The notes below the pieces were generated by a model. That model saw only the letters and a list, made by a program, of their open reading frames with translations. It made no database searches and was not told where the DNA came from. A program made the translations under genes and the position numbers. A DNA stretch of 64,000 nt from Chitinophagaceae bacterium (GTDB taxonomy: Bacteria > Bacteroidota > Bacteroidia > Chitinophagales > Chitinophagaceae), in contig JADJYK010000009.1 of the NCBI GenBank assembly GCA_016719815.1, forward strand, positions 62,001-126,000, in the 5' to 3' direction. Shown piece after piece: positions 31,503 through 42,500 of this stretch. Position 1 is the stretch's first letter, and every line of letters starts with the position of its first letter.

Positions 31503-31924
31503 AAATGTTTGTTTTTGTTTTGATAAATGTTAATGTCCAAAAATTTCCGGAAGCAATCGGTTTATTCAATACGGCAAGAATAGAGGCAAGAGGGTCGTTT
31601 CTGTTTCTTATAAGAGGCGTTGCTATTAACGCAATTTGATTAATTGCTTTTGCTTATGTAAAATTAGTATGAGAGGTATCCCCATAAAATCATGTTCTTT
31701 ATTGTTTGTGTATCTCCAACCAAAAAACCAGGAAGATAAAATGCTGGTAATTAGAAAGTTGATAAACTTCTTTATTATGATTGCCAACAATTGTATAAGA
31801 TTAAAATACCCGGACAAGGGTATCTGAAAATTAACCGCGGGGTTTATCTTCATATAGAGATTTCGACTTTGAACCATTAGCCATAAGTGGCAGGCAGATA
31901 CTGCCACTTATTTAAAATAGTAAT
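31503..31924. other. Intergenic region without a supported gene
   Basis: This 422-bp stretch has only short frames without codon character or recognisable motifs. It holds a hairpin at 31883-31911 (ATAAGTGGCAG pairing with CTGCCACTTAT, 7-nt loop), whose right arm ends 13 bases before the next start codon. It must also hold the promoter of the divergent secreted-protein gene at 31502, which I cannot place. Confidence 0.5.
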
Positions 31925-32530
31925 ATGAAAAAATTGTTAATATCAGTATTTGTTTTTTTAGTCGTAAATAATCTGATTTTTGGCCAGCTTAATCCTCAAG
32001 AAAAAGCAGTCAAAAAAGTCTTCTTCGATTTTTTAGATTTCTATAAAAGAAATGTCAAAGTGTTTAACTCATTTGACCTTTGGAAAGGAACGGGCAAAGA
32101 AGAAACTCCTCCATATCATATTCAATGGAAAGAAGCAGAGCGATACTTTAAGTTTCTGCGTACTAAAGTGCGTTACGTTGGTGAGGCATATATCGCTGCA
32201 GAGCGAAACGACTTCAGGTTCTATGACAGTTGCTATAAAGCTGATCCTGACGAAGAGATTGTTGTTGGGTTTGATTTTGATCGTTGGGCTGGCGGACAGG
32301 ATAGCCCCGATTATCTTATAAAATGGCATACCGATCCTAAGAATATATATGAAGTTAAAATTACAGGAAACTCTGCTATTCTCCGGATAGGTTCCCCACT
32401 GCAATGGGAAGGTGCAACAGAGGGGGACAGAATCTGGCATATTATTCCATTCAGAAAGGAAATTGGTAAATGGAAGATGGCCGCAAATATAAGTCCCGAG
32501 TTTTCAGAGAATGAAGAATCAGAAAACTAG
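31925..32530 (+). CDS. Secreted protein, DUF3828-like
   Basis: 201 aa with signal peptide (MKKLLISVFVFLVVNNLIFG). The body starts with a helical segment (PQEKAVKKVFFDFLDFYKRNVKVFNSFDLWKG) and ends in strands (YEVKITGNSAILRIGS, IWHIIPFRKEIGKWKMAANI). This layout, with a final WKMA motif, resembles DUF3828/NTF2-like periplasmic proteins. The family assignment is tentative. It is a single-gene unit ended by a strong hairpin. Confidence 0.65.
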   Translation: MKKLLISVFVFLVVNNLIFGQLNPQEKAVKKVFFDFLDFYKRNVKVFNSFDLWKGTGKEETPPYHIQWKEAERYFKFLRTKVRYVGEAYIAAERNDFRFYDSCYKADPDEEIVVGFDFDRWAGGQDSPDYLIKWHTDPKNIYEVKITGNSAILRIGSPLQWEGATEGDRIWHIIPFRKEIGKWKMAANISPEFSENEESEN

Positions 32531-32540
32531 TGTCTAAGGC

Positions 32541-32575
32541 TTTTGGTATAAAAATTTTCAATTTTTATACCAAAA
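32541..32575. terminator. Perfect 16-bp hairpin terminator
   Basis: TTTTGGTATAAAAATT and its complement flank a TTC loop, 10 bp after the stop codon of the secreted protein. The stem is AT-rich and perfectly symmetrical. Confidence 0.65.
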
Positions 32576-32775
32576 TGTTGATTAACAACTAATTGCAATG
32601 TTGTTAAGAAATTAATTACTGCCGGATTTGGCTGGCTGTAAAAAAATATTATCTTCAACGCCTCAGAGGCATAGATTATTAAGATAAGTGCCTTTAATTC
32701 AATTAAATGGCTGTCTATTTGTAGTTTTCATTTTGTTTATTGCTGCGATAAACAGTGTCGAAAAGAAAAATCAAA

Positions 32776-33363
32776 ATGGCGATAAAAAAGGATGATATTA
32801 TAATTATTGAACCCAAAGAAATCTATGTTGGTAAGAAGGATGCGCTGGTAACATTAATGGAGTTCGGTGAATATGAGAATGAAGAATGTGCCAGGGCAAA
32901 TGAAATTGTTAAACAGTTGCTGGATGAATATGATGGTAAAATTCGTTTTCAATTCAGACATTTTCCGTTAACTCTTATACATCAGCGAAGCTTAAAAGCA
33001 AGTGAAGCGGCTGTGGCTGCTGCACAGGAAGGCAAGTTTTGCGAAATGCACAATGAACTGTTTGCTAACAGGCGAAACCTTGGAACAACAAGCCTGAAAC
33101 TATATAGCAAAGAGGCAGGTGTGAAAAGCAAAAAATTTTTAGACGATTTGGTAAATGGATTCTATGGATGGCAAGTTCAGGATGACATTAAGGAAGGGCA
33201 TAACCTTGGAATCAAAGAGATACCTGCGTTCTTCGTAAATGACGTGCAAGTAGCTAAACCAACGTATACAAATCTGAAAGCTGCGATTGATGCCGCATTA
33301 AAAAAAGGTAAGAGGGTTGCTCCTGCAAAGAAAACTGCTATAAAGTCAAAACAAAGAGCCTGA
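32776..33363 (+). CDS. DsbA-like thioredoxin-fold protein lacking CxxC
   Basis: 195 aa from the ATG at 32776 (a GTG at 32755 would add seven residues). It matches the DsbA/thioredoxin_4 family: VTLMEFGEYENEECARANEIVKQL, FRHFPLTLIHQRSLKASEAAVAAAQEGKFCEMHNELF, and the cis-Pro loop IKEIPAFFVNDVQV. The usual CPYC is replaced by NEEC, so only the second cysteine remains. No signal peptide is seen, so it is likely cytoplasmic. It cannot form the normal active-site disulfide and may act in binding or as a one-cysteine reductase. Confidence 0.8.
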   Translation: MAIKKDDIIIIEPKEIYVGKKDALVTLMEFGEYENEECARANEIVKQLLDEYDGKIRFQFRHFPLTLIHQRSLKASEAAVAAAQEGKFCEMHNELFANRRNLGTTSLKLYSKEAGVKSKKFLDDLVNGFYGWQVQDDIKEGHNLGIKEIPAFFVNDVQVAKPTYTNLKAAIDAALKKGKRVAPAKKTAIKSKQRA

Positions 33364-33382
33364 TAATAATGCTAAAATGAAG

Positions 33383-33414
33383 AAATCCCCATCAGCCAGC
33401 TGATGGGGATTTTT
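33383..33414. terminator. Bidirectional terminator
   Basis: AAATCCCCATCAG pairs with CTGATGGGGATTT, followed by T-rich sequence. It lies between the converging DsbA-like and RRM genes. Confidence 0.8.
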
Positions 33415-33436
33415 AATGTAACAAACAGCAGTGAGA

Positions 33437-33730
33437 TTACCAGCGGCTGTTTGAGTAAGAAGGTTTTGAAGACCTTGCAGGCCTTTCTTCTTTTGGCTTC
33501 GCCACACTTACTTTAATAGAACGACCTTCTACGGTAGCTCCATCCAGTTCAGCAATAGCTTTTTGAGCAGCTTCATCAATGCTCATTTCCACGAAACCGA
33601 AACCTTTGCTGCGGTTTGTGTATTTGTCCATAATAACTTTTGCAGAAGTAACTTCTCCGTATTCGGCAAAATAACTTCTCAGGTCTTCATCCGCTACAGC
33701 GAAAGGAAGATTTGAAACATAAATGTTCAT
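33437..33730 (-). CDS. RNA-binding protein with one RRM domain
   Basis: 97 aa, nearly all one RNA-recognition motif. RNP2 is IYVSNLPF (residues 3-10) and RNP1 is KGFGFVEM (43-50). A short basic, Ser/Arg-rich tail follows (RPARSSKPSYSNSRW). Such small RRM proteins in Bacteroidota resemble cyanobacterial Rbp proteins linked to cold response. The leader between the candidate promoter and the start is about 130 bp, which leaves room for post-transcriptional control. Confidence 0.93.
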   Translation of the reverse strand: MNIYVSNLPFAVADEDLRSYFAEYGEVTSAKVIMDKYTNRSKGFGFVEMSIDEAAQKAIAELDGATVEGRSIKVSVAKPKEERPARSSKPSYSNSRW

Positions 33731-33860
33731 CTTAATAAAATAAAAAATTAACTAATACTTGAGAAAAACGCAACGTAAAGGACTAACTATCAGCGGGCAG
33801 AATTGCGTAGCAGAATATATTGTTCACTTACAAAATGTCGTATCGCTCAAATTAACAGGG

Positions 33861-33868
33861 CAAAGATA
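33861..33868 (-). promoter_or_regulatory. Candidate -7 box for RRM gene
   Basis: Minus-strand TATCTTTG fits TAnnTTTG and lies about 130 bp upstream of the RRM start codon, just before the 3' end of the outer-membrane protein gene. No -33 box stands out. Confidence 0.35.
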
Positions 33869-33899
33869 AGGGATTGTATATTGGCAGCTGATATTATTT

Positions 33900-36303
33900 T
33901 CAGTTGCCGTTTCCATTTGGTATTTCTGTATTAAATATATTGTTGTTCTCTTCTTTTTTCCTGATACCAAAGTTGTAGCGTATATTGAAGCCAACCCGCT
34001 GACTATCACCAAATCGTTTGCCCGAGGCGTTAACATTTCCCTGTTTTAATGAAAAGTTAGCAATATTGCTATAAAACATATCATTCATATTTAGTGTAAC
34101 AATAAGTTTCTCTTTCATAAACTTTCTGTTGATACTTGCATTCAGCATACCAAACGGTCCAATTTCATATAGTTGCTGCTGACCTTTCAGCCGTACAAAT
34201 CCGTTGATAGTAAAAACAGAACGTTTATCAATTTTAAATGTCTGGTAAGTAAAGAATGTCCATGTGCCTTTCTTAAAAGCCAGGGGTTGTCCTCCATAAA
34301 GTCCATCATAAATATTGTAGTTGTATTGTCCGCCGAGTACAAAAAAATATCTTCCGCCAGGTGGTATTGCCCCCAACCCCCTGAAATACCATTCTTTGTT
34401 TTTCCCGAGATTGTCATAAGTGCGCAATGCTTGTTTTCTTCCTGTATCAGATTGGTAGGTTACCATTGAAAAAATGTCTTTTGTGTCATTCAGCCCAACT
34501 GCAAGTATAGGTCTTTCGTCCACACTAATATTTGCTTCGAAATTCTTTGTAAACTGAGGTTGCAGGGAAGGGTTTCCTATTTCTGTCAGAAACTCATCAA
34601 TATATTTTGGGAAAGGATTAAGCTGCTCATATACCGGGCGGCTGATTGTGCGCCGGTAAACCAAATATGCCTTAAGGTCAAACCCGGCAATTTTCATCAG
34701 GTTTTTACTCAGATAAACATATGGGAAAAGGTCGGTACGGCGCAACGTAAATGAAGTGTCATATGGCACTATTTGATCTCCAACCATATTTGTGTTTTCA
34801 AGTCTGGCCCCTGATTTAATGACAAAATCTTTCCAAAAAGTTTTCGAAGCCTGCAAATAAAGTGAGTTAATGTTTTCTTTATAGTCGTATATGTTGGTTC
34901 TGGAAGTGTCCTGCACTCTTCCTCCTCCGGATTCAAGGAAATAATCAGTTTTATTTTTATAGTTGTGCACAGTTGACTTGATGCCCGTTTCAATGGTAAT
35001 CCTGCGTTTCAGTTTTAGTCGTAAGTCGGATTTTGCAGAAAAAAAATGCCGTTTATTATCCCCGCTGCCATCCCCTTTTTTACTAATGGAAGGATTTGAC
35101 TGGGAAAATGTTGAATAATATTGTTCAGATGTATTGTGTGAATTATAGTAAAAAACATTGTTTGACCATTCGGAACCGAGAGTGTCAATTTTAAGTTTTG
35201 TTTCAATGCCGTTGCCGATTACAAGCGATGTCCCTTTGTTAAAAACAATGTTGGGACTGCTTGCGATTATTTGTGAAGCACTGATCTTTTTGATTACGTT
35301 AAGATTGTCTGTATAGTTGTCAGAATTATTAAGGTTTATGTTCCCGGAAAATTCAAAATCCCATTTTTTACTTTTAAAGAAGTTAATACCATACCCGGCA
35401 AAATACGAATCGGTGGTGTATTTGGTAAAAGCATCCTGGCTCAGCATTGAATCAGCGGCAAACAGGCGGTTAGTAATGACGTTTTCATAATTGTTCCTCC
35501 TGTTGTAATTCATGTTGATATAATAGCTTTTTGTGCCATCATTATTATTGAGGTTAAAGCCCGCAAACCTGTTGCCGTATGTTCCTTGTTGCATACCTGC
35601 ATTAATACTGCCTGTCATACCAATTTTAATTCCTTTCTTCAGCACAACATTTACCACACCGCCACTGCCGGCTGCATCATATTTTGCTGAAGGGGGTTCG
35701 TACTATTTCAATTTTTGAAATAGCATTGGGAGGAAGACTTTTCAGCATGGTGGCTACATCTGCGGCACTCATTCTCAGGTCTCTTCCATTTATTTGTACA
35801 GTTGCAGGTGTAAGGCTGCTTATGTAGATATTGCCGTCCTGGTCAACAAAAAGGCCTGGCGTTTTTTCAATTACTTCATATCCGTTGGTTGAGGCCTCCG
35901 CCAGGTTTTCCGGATCAATTATTGTTTTGTCGTCTTCCTGTCTTATCAGCGGTTTTCTGGAGATAACAACGGCCGCTTCCAGTGTTTTCCCCTCAGCCTC
36001 CAATATAAAAGTGAAAATTGTCTGATTTCCGGAAAATGTTATTCGTTTTTCAAGCGGAAGGTAGTTGATTGATGTTATGGTAACAATGTACTGCTTGTTT
36101 TTTACAAGTTTTAGATTGCAAATGCCGGTGCTGTCTGCAATCTTATTAAATGAAAGTAAGCTGTCTGTTCTGTCGAGTATCGATATATTGGCATAGGGAA
36201 CAGCTTCTTTTTTTAGATTTGTCATCTTAAATATAACCGGGGTTTCCTGAGAATAGGAAAAATAGGACAAGGTTAAAGCAACTAGTAATAAAGTTGGCCG
36301 CAT
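33900..36303 (-). CDS. Outer-membrane beta-barrel receptor-like protein (frameshifted)
   Basis: About 800 codons. The ATG at 36303 opens a signal peptide (MRPTLLLVALTLSYFSYS). An N-terminal carboxypeptidase-regulatory-like sandwich (AVPYANISILDRTDSLL...) is followed by a plug-like region (GYEVIEKTPGLFVDQDGNIYISSLTPATVQINGR, IEIVRTPSAKYDAAGSGGVVNVVLKKG) and a C-terminal barrel, as in the outer-membrane beta-barrel family related to TonB-dependent receptors. An extra base in the G5 run 35692-35696 breaks the frame inside the plug. The C-terminus after the last barrel strand has a short polar tail (EENNNIFNTEIPNGNGN). The ligand is unknown. Confidence 0.82.
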
Positions 36304-36445
36304 AAAGTGGTAAACAGGTTTTTGTAATGGGTTTTGCAATGAAAATCAAAAATAGAGGAATAATAATTTTGAGTGAAGTGTGATGTGATGAAAGGAAGAT
36401 TTATGGACTCTTTTAACTTTTGTTTTGATTTAGTATTTTCAAATT

Positions 36446-36955
36446 ATGAAGTATATCAGTTTTACAGCACTTGTTCAAAAATTTGGCGAGAAGGGTGAGA
36501 AAACCGGCTGGACATATTTTGAAATTCCGGCCGATATTGCACAAGAAATAAAGCCTGGTAACAGAAAAGAATTTAAGGTTAAAGGTAAGCTTGATAATTT
36601 TGTCCTAAAACGTCAGTCAGTGATTCCAATGGGAGGAGGTGTTTTCATTGTGCCGTTGAATGCCGACATGCGAAAGGCAATTGGCAAAAAGAAAGGAGCG
36701 ATGTTGAAAGTGCAACTGCTGGAGGATAAGAGTGAATTTGTATTTAACGGAGATTTTATAGAATGTCTCAAGGATGAACCAGTAGCCAGAGCCTTTTTTG
36801 AAAGTTTGCCAGGCTCACATCGGCGTTACTTCAGCAGATGGATTGATAGTGCCAAAACTGAAACAACCAAAGTAAAGAGGATTGCGATGGCTGTAAATGC
36901 CCTGGCAAAAAAATGGGGTTATGGTGACATGATCAGGGATTCAAAAGGCAGATAG
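36446..36955 (+). CDS. DUF1905 / YdeI-OmpD-associated protein
   Basis: 169 aa. The N-terminal DUF1905 barrel spans about residues 1-95 (FTALVQKFGEKGEKTGWTYFEIP, VIPMGGGVFIVPLNADMRKAIGKKKG). The C-terminal part is the OmdA-like helical domain (ARAFFESLPGSHRRYFSRWIDSAKTETTKVKRIAMAVNALAKK). No signal peptide; cytoplasmic. The function of the family is unknown. It is 23 bp before the Mur ligase gene on the same strand. Confidence 0.87.
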   Translation: MKYISFTALVQKFGEKGEKTGWTYFEIPADIAQEIKPGNRKEFKVKGKLDNFVLKRQSVIPMGGGVFIVPLNADMRKAIGKKKGAMLKVQLLEDKSEFVFNGDFIECLKDEPVARAFFESLPGSHRRYFSRWIDSAKTETTKVKRIAMAVNALAKKWGYGDMIRDSKGR

Positions 36956-36978
36956 CAAATCTTTCATTTATTTGCAGT

Positions 36979-38349
36979 ATGATTCATTCAATAAGCGATT
37001 TTAATTCGCCTTTTTTATTGGTATTGCAGGTGCTGGGATGAGTGCAATTGCTCAATACCTGAAAGGCATAGGTAAGGATGTGGCTGGCAGCGACCGGTTT
37101 TTATATTGGGCGAGTACAACGAAACGAGACAAAATTGGAGATGGGGGAATTTTGTGTTTTGAACAAAATGGCGAAGGCATAACTGAAAAAACCGATCTCG
37201 TTGTAGTGTCAACTGCAGTTGAAGACACTGTGTTTGAAGTCCAGAAAGCAAAACAACTGGGCATTCCCATCATCAGGCGATCTGAACTGCTCGCAATAAT
37301 TGCATCAAGCAAAAAAACAATTGCAGTTGGTGGCACTAGTGGAAAGAGTACAACAACTGCCATGTTATATGATATTCTCGAGTGTGCCGGAATGAAGCCA
37401 AGCATTATCAGCGGGGCAGGCTTAACAAGTATTATCAGAGAAGGAAAAATTGGTAATGCGAAAGTAGGAGAAGGAGAGTGGCTGGTTATTGAAGCTGATG
37501 AAAGCGATGGCTCAATTATCCAGTACAGACCAGAAATTGGACTTTTGTTAAATATTGATAAAGACCATCAGGAACTGGATGAACTGATGCGGATATTTGG
37601 TGTTTTTAAAAGCAATAGTAAGCGATTTGTCGTAAACCAATCTCATCCGCTGGCAAAAAAACTGTCACAAAATACTGAGCAGGATTTTTCTTCAGATAGC
37701 AGTACAGTGGCAGGATTTTCGGGACGTAATTTTTGCAGCAGGAATTCAATATTCAATATACATTATCCGGTATTCAGTTTTCCTTAAAAGCAATTGGAAA
37801 ACATAATATGGAAAATGCAATAGCTGCAACAGCTATTGCTAACCAAGTTGGTGTAAGTCTTGAGAAATGTGCAGAAGCATTATGTAAATATGAAGGTATT
37901 TACCGTCGTAACCAGGTATTGGGCAAAAAGAATGGGGTATGGCTTATTGATGATTATGCGCATAATCCGGTAAAATGTGCTGCTGCTATAGCAGCCTGTC
38001 AGCCAGTATCGGAGAAGGTGATTGCATGGCTTCAGCCGCATGGATTTAAGCCCACCAAATTTTTGCGTAACGATTTTGTGAAAGAAATCGCTGCTGTTCT
38101 GCGGCCACAGGATGAAATTTGGATGAGTGAAATATTTTATGCCGGAGGAACAACAACTAAAGATATTTCAACTGCAGATTTGATTAATGACCTTTGTTGT
38201 TGGGAAAGAATGCTTTTTTCGTTGAGAACAGAAACGATTTACTGCCTTCAGTTCGATTACATTTTACCTCAGATTGTGTATTGCTGTTGATGGGAGCAAG
38301 AGATCCTTCGTTGGAACAATTTGCAAAGCAAATATGGGGGGAGTTGTAA
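36979..38349 (+). CDS. Mur ligase family protein (MurC/Mpl-like, frameshifted)
   Basis: About 457 codons starting MIHSISDFNSPFF. The N-terminal Rossmann-like IGIAGAGMSAIAQYLKGIGKDVAGSD, the ATP loop GGTSGKSTTTAMLYD, EADESDGSI, NIDKDHQELDE and the C-terminal DDYAHNPVKCAAAI are in Mur-ligase order. It is either a UDP-N-acetylmuramate:peptide ligase for recycling (Mpl) or a MurC paralogue. Three one-base deletions in T runs break it (37011-37016, 37730-37734, 38193-38195). Corrected, it ends FAKQIWGEL with a stop at 38347-38349, immediately against the convergent gene. Confidence 0.82.
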
Positions 38350-38851
38350 CTAAAAGGCTGCTGATGCTGCCGGCTGTGTAATATTTGAGGGCAGAATTAT
38401 GTACCAGCACAAAGCCATCAATAAACTGGTTGCTGATGAATAACCGTTTGGTAACTGTGTGCTAAGTTTCATAGAGGCACTACCATTTCTCACTTTTAGT
38501 TTACAAACTACAGAGGGCCTATTTTCAGTTTCTTTAAACAATATCATTTCAGGGGCGTCTTCATTTGTGATGGTAAAATAAAACTTTCACCATTCAGTTC
38601 TATGTACGATTCATCGTTATTGTTCTTACTTCACCCATTTTCATACCATATTCATTCCTCAGCACAGTCCTGTTTCGCAGAAAACCTTCTTTTCTTATCA
38701 GGAAGACTCTTTTTTCTGTATCACATTCAAGACGGGCTGTATTTGAAAAAGGGTGGATTGTGAGAGTCATCAGTTTTTTATCACCTTCAATCAAGTTGAA
38801 TACTTCATTACTTGTGTTATTACTTACCGGTTCCCATCTCATGGCTGGCAT
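38350..38851 (-). CDS. Hypothetical protein, frameshifted
   Basis: About 168 codons, read by joining two frames across single missing bases near 38622 and 38583 (GEVRNNNDESYIELNGESFYFTITNEDAPEM). The N-terminus MPAMRWEPVSNNTSNEVFNLIEG has no signal peptide, and most of the protein is beta-rich. A hydrophobic segment near the C-terminus (SATSLLMALCWYIILPS) may be a membrane helix or buried core. I do not recognise the family. The stop abuts the Mur ligase stop, with no spacer. Confidence 0.6.
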
Positions 38852-39026
38852 TTTTGGTAAGCGAAAGGTACACTTGTTTAACTCAAAGCCAGAGAGTTAA
38901 CCATTTGATAATAAAAAGTTCACAAAAGGGCAGGAAAGGTGAAGAACCTGTGGAAAATCTGGGTTTAATCACATTTTGTAATGGGGTAAATATAGTAAGG
39001 TCTCCCTTGTCTAAAAATCAATATGT

Positions 39027-39490
39027 ATGACAAAATCGATAACAAATTTCTGGAGCCGACTATGAAACGCTACGAGCAGCAGTGAAAGTGATAAGGGCGG
39101 TCTGCTTTTGACATTGAGATCTCGTATGGGGGGATGAAATAATAAAAGAGGCTAAAACCAAGGCACTTCTTCTAATGACGCTACCGCCAATGTAAGAGTA
39201 CCCACACGATAAGCTTATAAGAAATCAGGCACTTATCAGCTGACGGACTGCGATATTTATACCGGATGTGAAGCTTGTGCAATGTTTCTTCGTGCTATCT
39301 ATTGGGCTCGCAACAATGGGTGTATATGCTAATTCAAAGGAGTAAGCAGCAGCAATAAAATTTTATGATGACTTTATTTATTCGAGTATTGTAAAAATTA
39401 AAGACCGAAATTATATTTTGTAAATTATCCAGACTCGAAAGCCAAAGAATTATTTGAAATCTGTAAGAGTTGGCAAGGAAGATAAAATAC
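39027..39490 (+). pseudogene. Decayed nucleoside (guanine) deaminase pseudogene
   Basis: The remains of a GuaD/TadA-like zinc deaminase can be followed through shifted frames: an ESDKGG segment near 39095, DEIIKEA near 39135, TSSNDATA near 39165, then KKSGTYQLTDCDIYTGCEACAMFLRAIYWAR at 39218-39316 and YANSKE-like and FDDDFIY-like remnants. The zinc motif HAE is replaced (NVR in its place), and CxxC has become CEACAMF with the second cysteine lost. Stops and shifts occur throughout. Because catalytic residues are substituted, this is true decay rather than base-calling error. Confidence 0.78.
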
Positions 39491-39514
39491 TGATACTGGT
39501 TTAATATTATAATA

Positions 39515-39544
39515 AAAGAAGCCCGGTTTTACCGGGCTTCTTTG
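39515..39544. terminator. Bidirectional terminator
   Basis: AAGAAGCCCGG pairs with CCGGGCTTCTT around TTTTA. It lies between the deaminase pseudogene and the end of the T9SS protein gene. Confidence 0.8.
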
Positions 39545-39557
39545 TATCGCTTTTCAA

Positions 39558-42500
39558 TTACTGTACTATTATTTTTATAACTTCTGTCATTTCGTTCGTT
39601 GTAACTTTTATTGTATAAAGCCCCGGGGTTAAATGGTGGTTGATTGTAATGAAATTACTATTAGAATATTGTTGATGTATTTGTAAACCACCTTTTATGT
39701 CAAATACTCTCACATCTACTGTTCCATTTATATCTTTTAACAGTTTAATAGTAAAATTGTTTCCTGAAACAGGATTTGGAAAAACTTCAACCAGGTTTTT
39801 CGTATCTGAAATATTAACCCTTTCAACTCTTGAAAGAGTTGCCCTGTTGTCCAAATCTACTTGTTTTAAGCGATAGAATGAAAGTCCTTTTAATGGCAGA
39901 TTGTCATAAAAAGTATAATCCTGTAAAGTGTTGGAGTTGTTTACCCCCTGTGTTGTTCCAATAGTTGTAAAATTTATTGCATCACCCGAACGCTGTATTT
40001 CGAAATGACTATTATCTCTCTCATAAGTCGTAGTCCAGGTTATCTTAACTTTTTTCTATTTTCAGCTTCGGCCTTGAAAGAAATAATATTTACAGGTAAC
40101 GGACTATTGGCTGGTGTCGTAAATGTCCAGACAGGCCCTGTTGTCGTATTAACACCATCGGTTACTTCAATATACCATTCATATTCTGTTAACTGGTCGA
40201 GTGAAGGCCATTGTAAACAGGTTTGCGAACCAGAAGCAACATTAGAATTAGTTCCAAGTAAAGTAAACTCTTCAGATAGATTTACTGGCAGAGAGAATTG
40301 ACTGCCTGATCCTGTTAATGAGCTATTACTATAAGGAGAATAGGTTCGTATGTTCAGCAGGTTTTGGGCCGGTAAGAACTGCATAATACGGAGATAACCA
40401 TTTCCGCCATTGGTATAACCGCTTTGATAATCCGCCATTATTGTATGGATAGTATTGCCATTAAATACATCAGTGCGGCGTCCTTCTCCGGCAACATGCC
40501 CTGCCAGCATAAATTAGCAGAATTACCGGTTGTCAACATGTTATGACTGGAGAGTATACCTTTCCTGTTGGGATATGTTTTCAATAAACCATCAGCCCAA
40601 TCCAAGACAGGTTGTAATGATGCCGTTGTACCATTCGGGTAATATTCAATACTGATATGTATGAAGTCTATACCGCCGGCTGTGAATAATTCGTAATGAT
40701 TATCATTGTCTGTTCCATAATGACCCCCATAATATGCCCTTCCGCTGAACCGGGAGGAACCAAAGAAGGAGTTATAATTATTACTGGCTAAATCAGGATT
40801 GCCATATGTTCCCTGGTCATGATTGCCAACGCAAATTCCATAAGGAACACCATCTGAAACAGGAACATTCGGAAATTCAATTTTTTTCATTGAAGTATCA
40901 GCCCTTTTCCACTCTATTTGATCGTCTGCACCGGGGGGATTATCTCCGTTTTGTACACAATCGCCTAATTGTACAACAAAGGCAATACTGCTGTCTATAC
41001 GGTGATCGGCGATCCATTGCGTTTGGGACTTAAAGATTCCATTATGTCCTCCACCGTTACTATTAGTTCCTTGTACTTCTTCGGTATAAAATTGTGTATC
41101 CGGTAAACCAACTATGGTAAATTTTGCACCAGAATTGGTTTTCTTCCTTCCATAGAATCGTACTTCCAGGTTGGTATTATCCGCATCACTTACAGCAGTG
41201 CATAACGTTGGACTGGTGGATGGAGAAGCTGCATTATTCGCCGGGGAAGGATTAGTTGGCAGATCGGGAGGCAGGTTAGTAGAACTGTTCACATAGGTGA
41301 TCGTTAGTTTAGGCCTGTCGGCTGCTGTTACATACTCTCTCGACCGTAATTGCTGTCCATCATCTGCATGTGTGGCAATCATTAACCAGCCATTATTAGT
41401 TAATGTGCCATCTATCCAGTTTTGAATGGTGGATGCAGGAACAGATACGGTAATTAATCCGGTATATCCGTCAACTCCGGGCCAGTTTGTATTTATTGCT
41501 GATTCTGCATCTGTATTATTTGCTGCAAAATGCCTGTTGCCAATAGATGTAAAAGTTACTGTTGCTTCGTCCCAGGGCACCAGCATCCGATGCATGTTAA
41601 AGCCCTGGCCTTCTACATCAACATAAAATTGCAGTGTAGCCGATTGAATGGTTGATCCTGCAGGGATTGATGACAAATCAAAACGGAGTAGTGAAACTCT
41701 GTCATCCGCTGTATTTTTATCTTGTACGAAAGTTGTTTCACCACCTCTCACTGTTCCAGGGCTTACATCGTAAGTATAAGTATCCCTGGTTCCTGTATAG
41801 CTATTCACTCCATCCTGTAAACTGAGTGTTGTAGGAGTATTGAATGTAATATTGAATGGTGAACCTGGTGTTATCCAGTTCCATCCTGTACCTGTGATAG
41901 TTCCTGTGAATGTCGTACCTGCACTTCCGTTTACAATTGTTCCGGATCCTTCATTAAGACCCCATCTGGCGAGAAGACCTGATTGGGAAGTAGTTATCTG
42001 TGTATTAATTGTTGACCGCAGTTGTGCTTCCGTTCTCTCATAGTTCCAGATACGGGCTTCATCAAGCACCCCCTGAAACTTACCAAAAGTTGTTCCGGTT
42101 GAGTTGATCATTGTTCCGAGGGCTGCATGCTGAATACTTGCTCCTTGCGGGAAAACTGAAGAACTGAGATTCGCTGATGCTTCCAGTACACCATCAAGAT
42201 AAATTTTGAATACTCCATTTTCGAAGGTTGCTGCGGCATGATGCCAGACATTATTTGTAATAATTGTTGTACCCGTAATTGGGTGATTTGATCCAGGACT
42301 GGTTGATCCTGTCCCTTCTTCAAAATCAGCTGCGATTACATTGGTAGCCGATTGAATGCCGAGTATATAGTTCGCATCAACATTGCTGCCATCTGCTTCC
42401 TGTGAACCTTTGGCAATAAGAGGTATCATGTCAATACCGCCTGATCCGGTAGTGTTTGCTGTGCCGGTTCCGGTGCGTTTGAACCATGTTTCTATAGTAA

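Noticed and set aside
31626..31907. Minus-strand frame of 93 aa in the intergenic region
   Set aside because: No motif or signal peptide, poor codon character, and it spans a hairpin. Not called.
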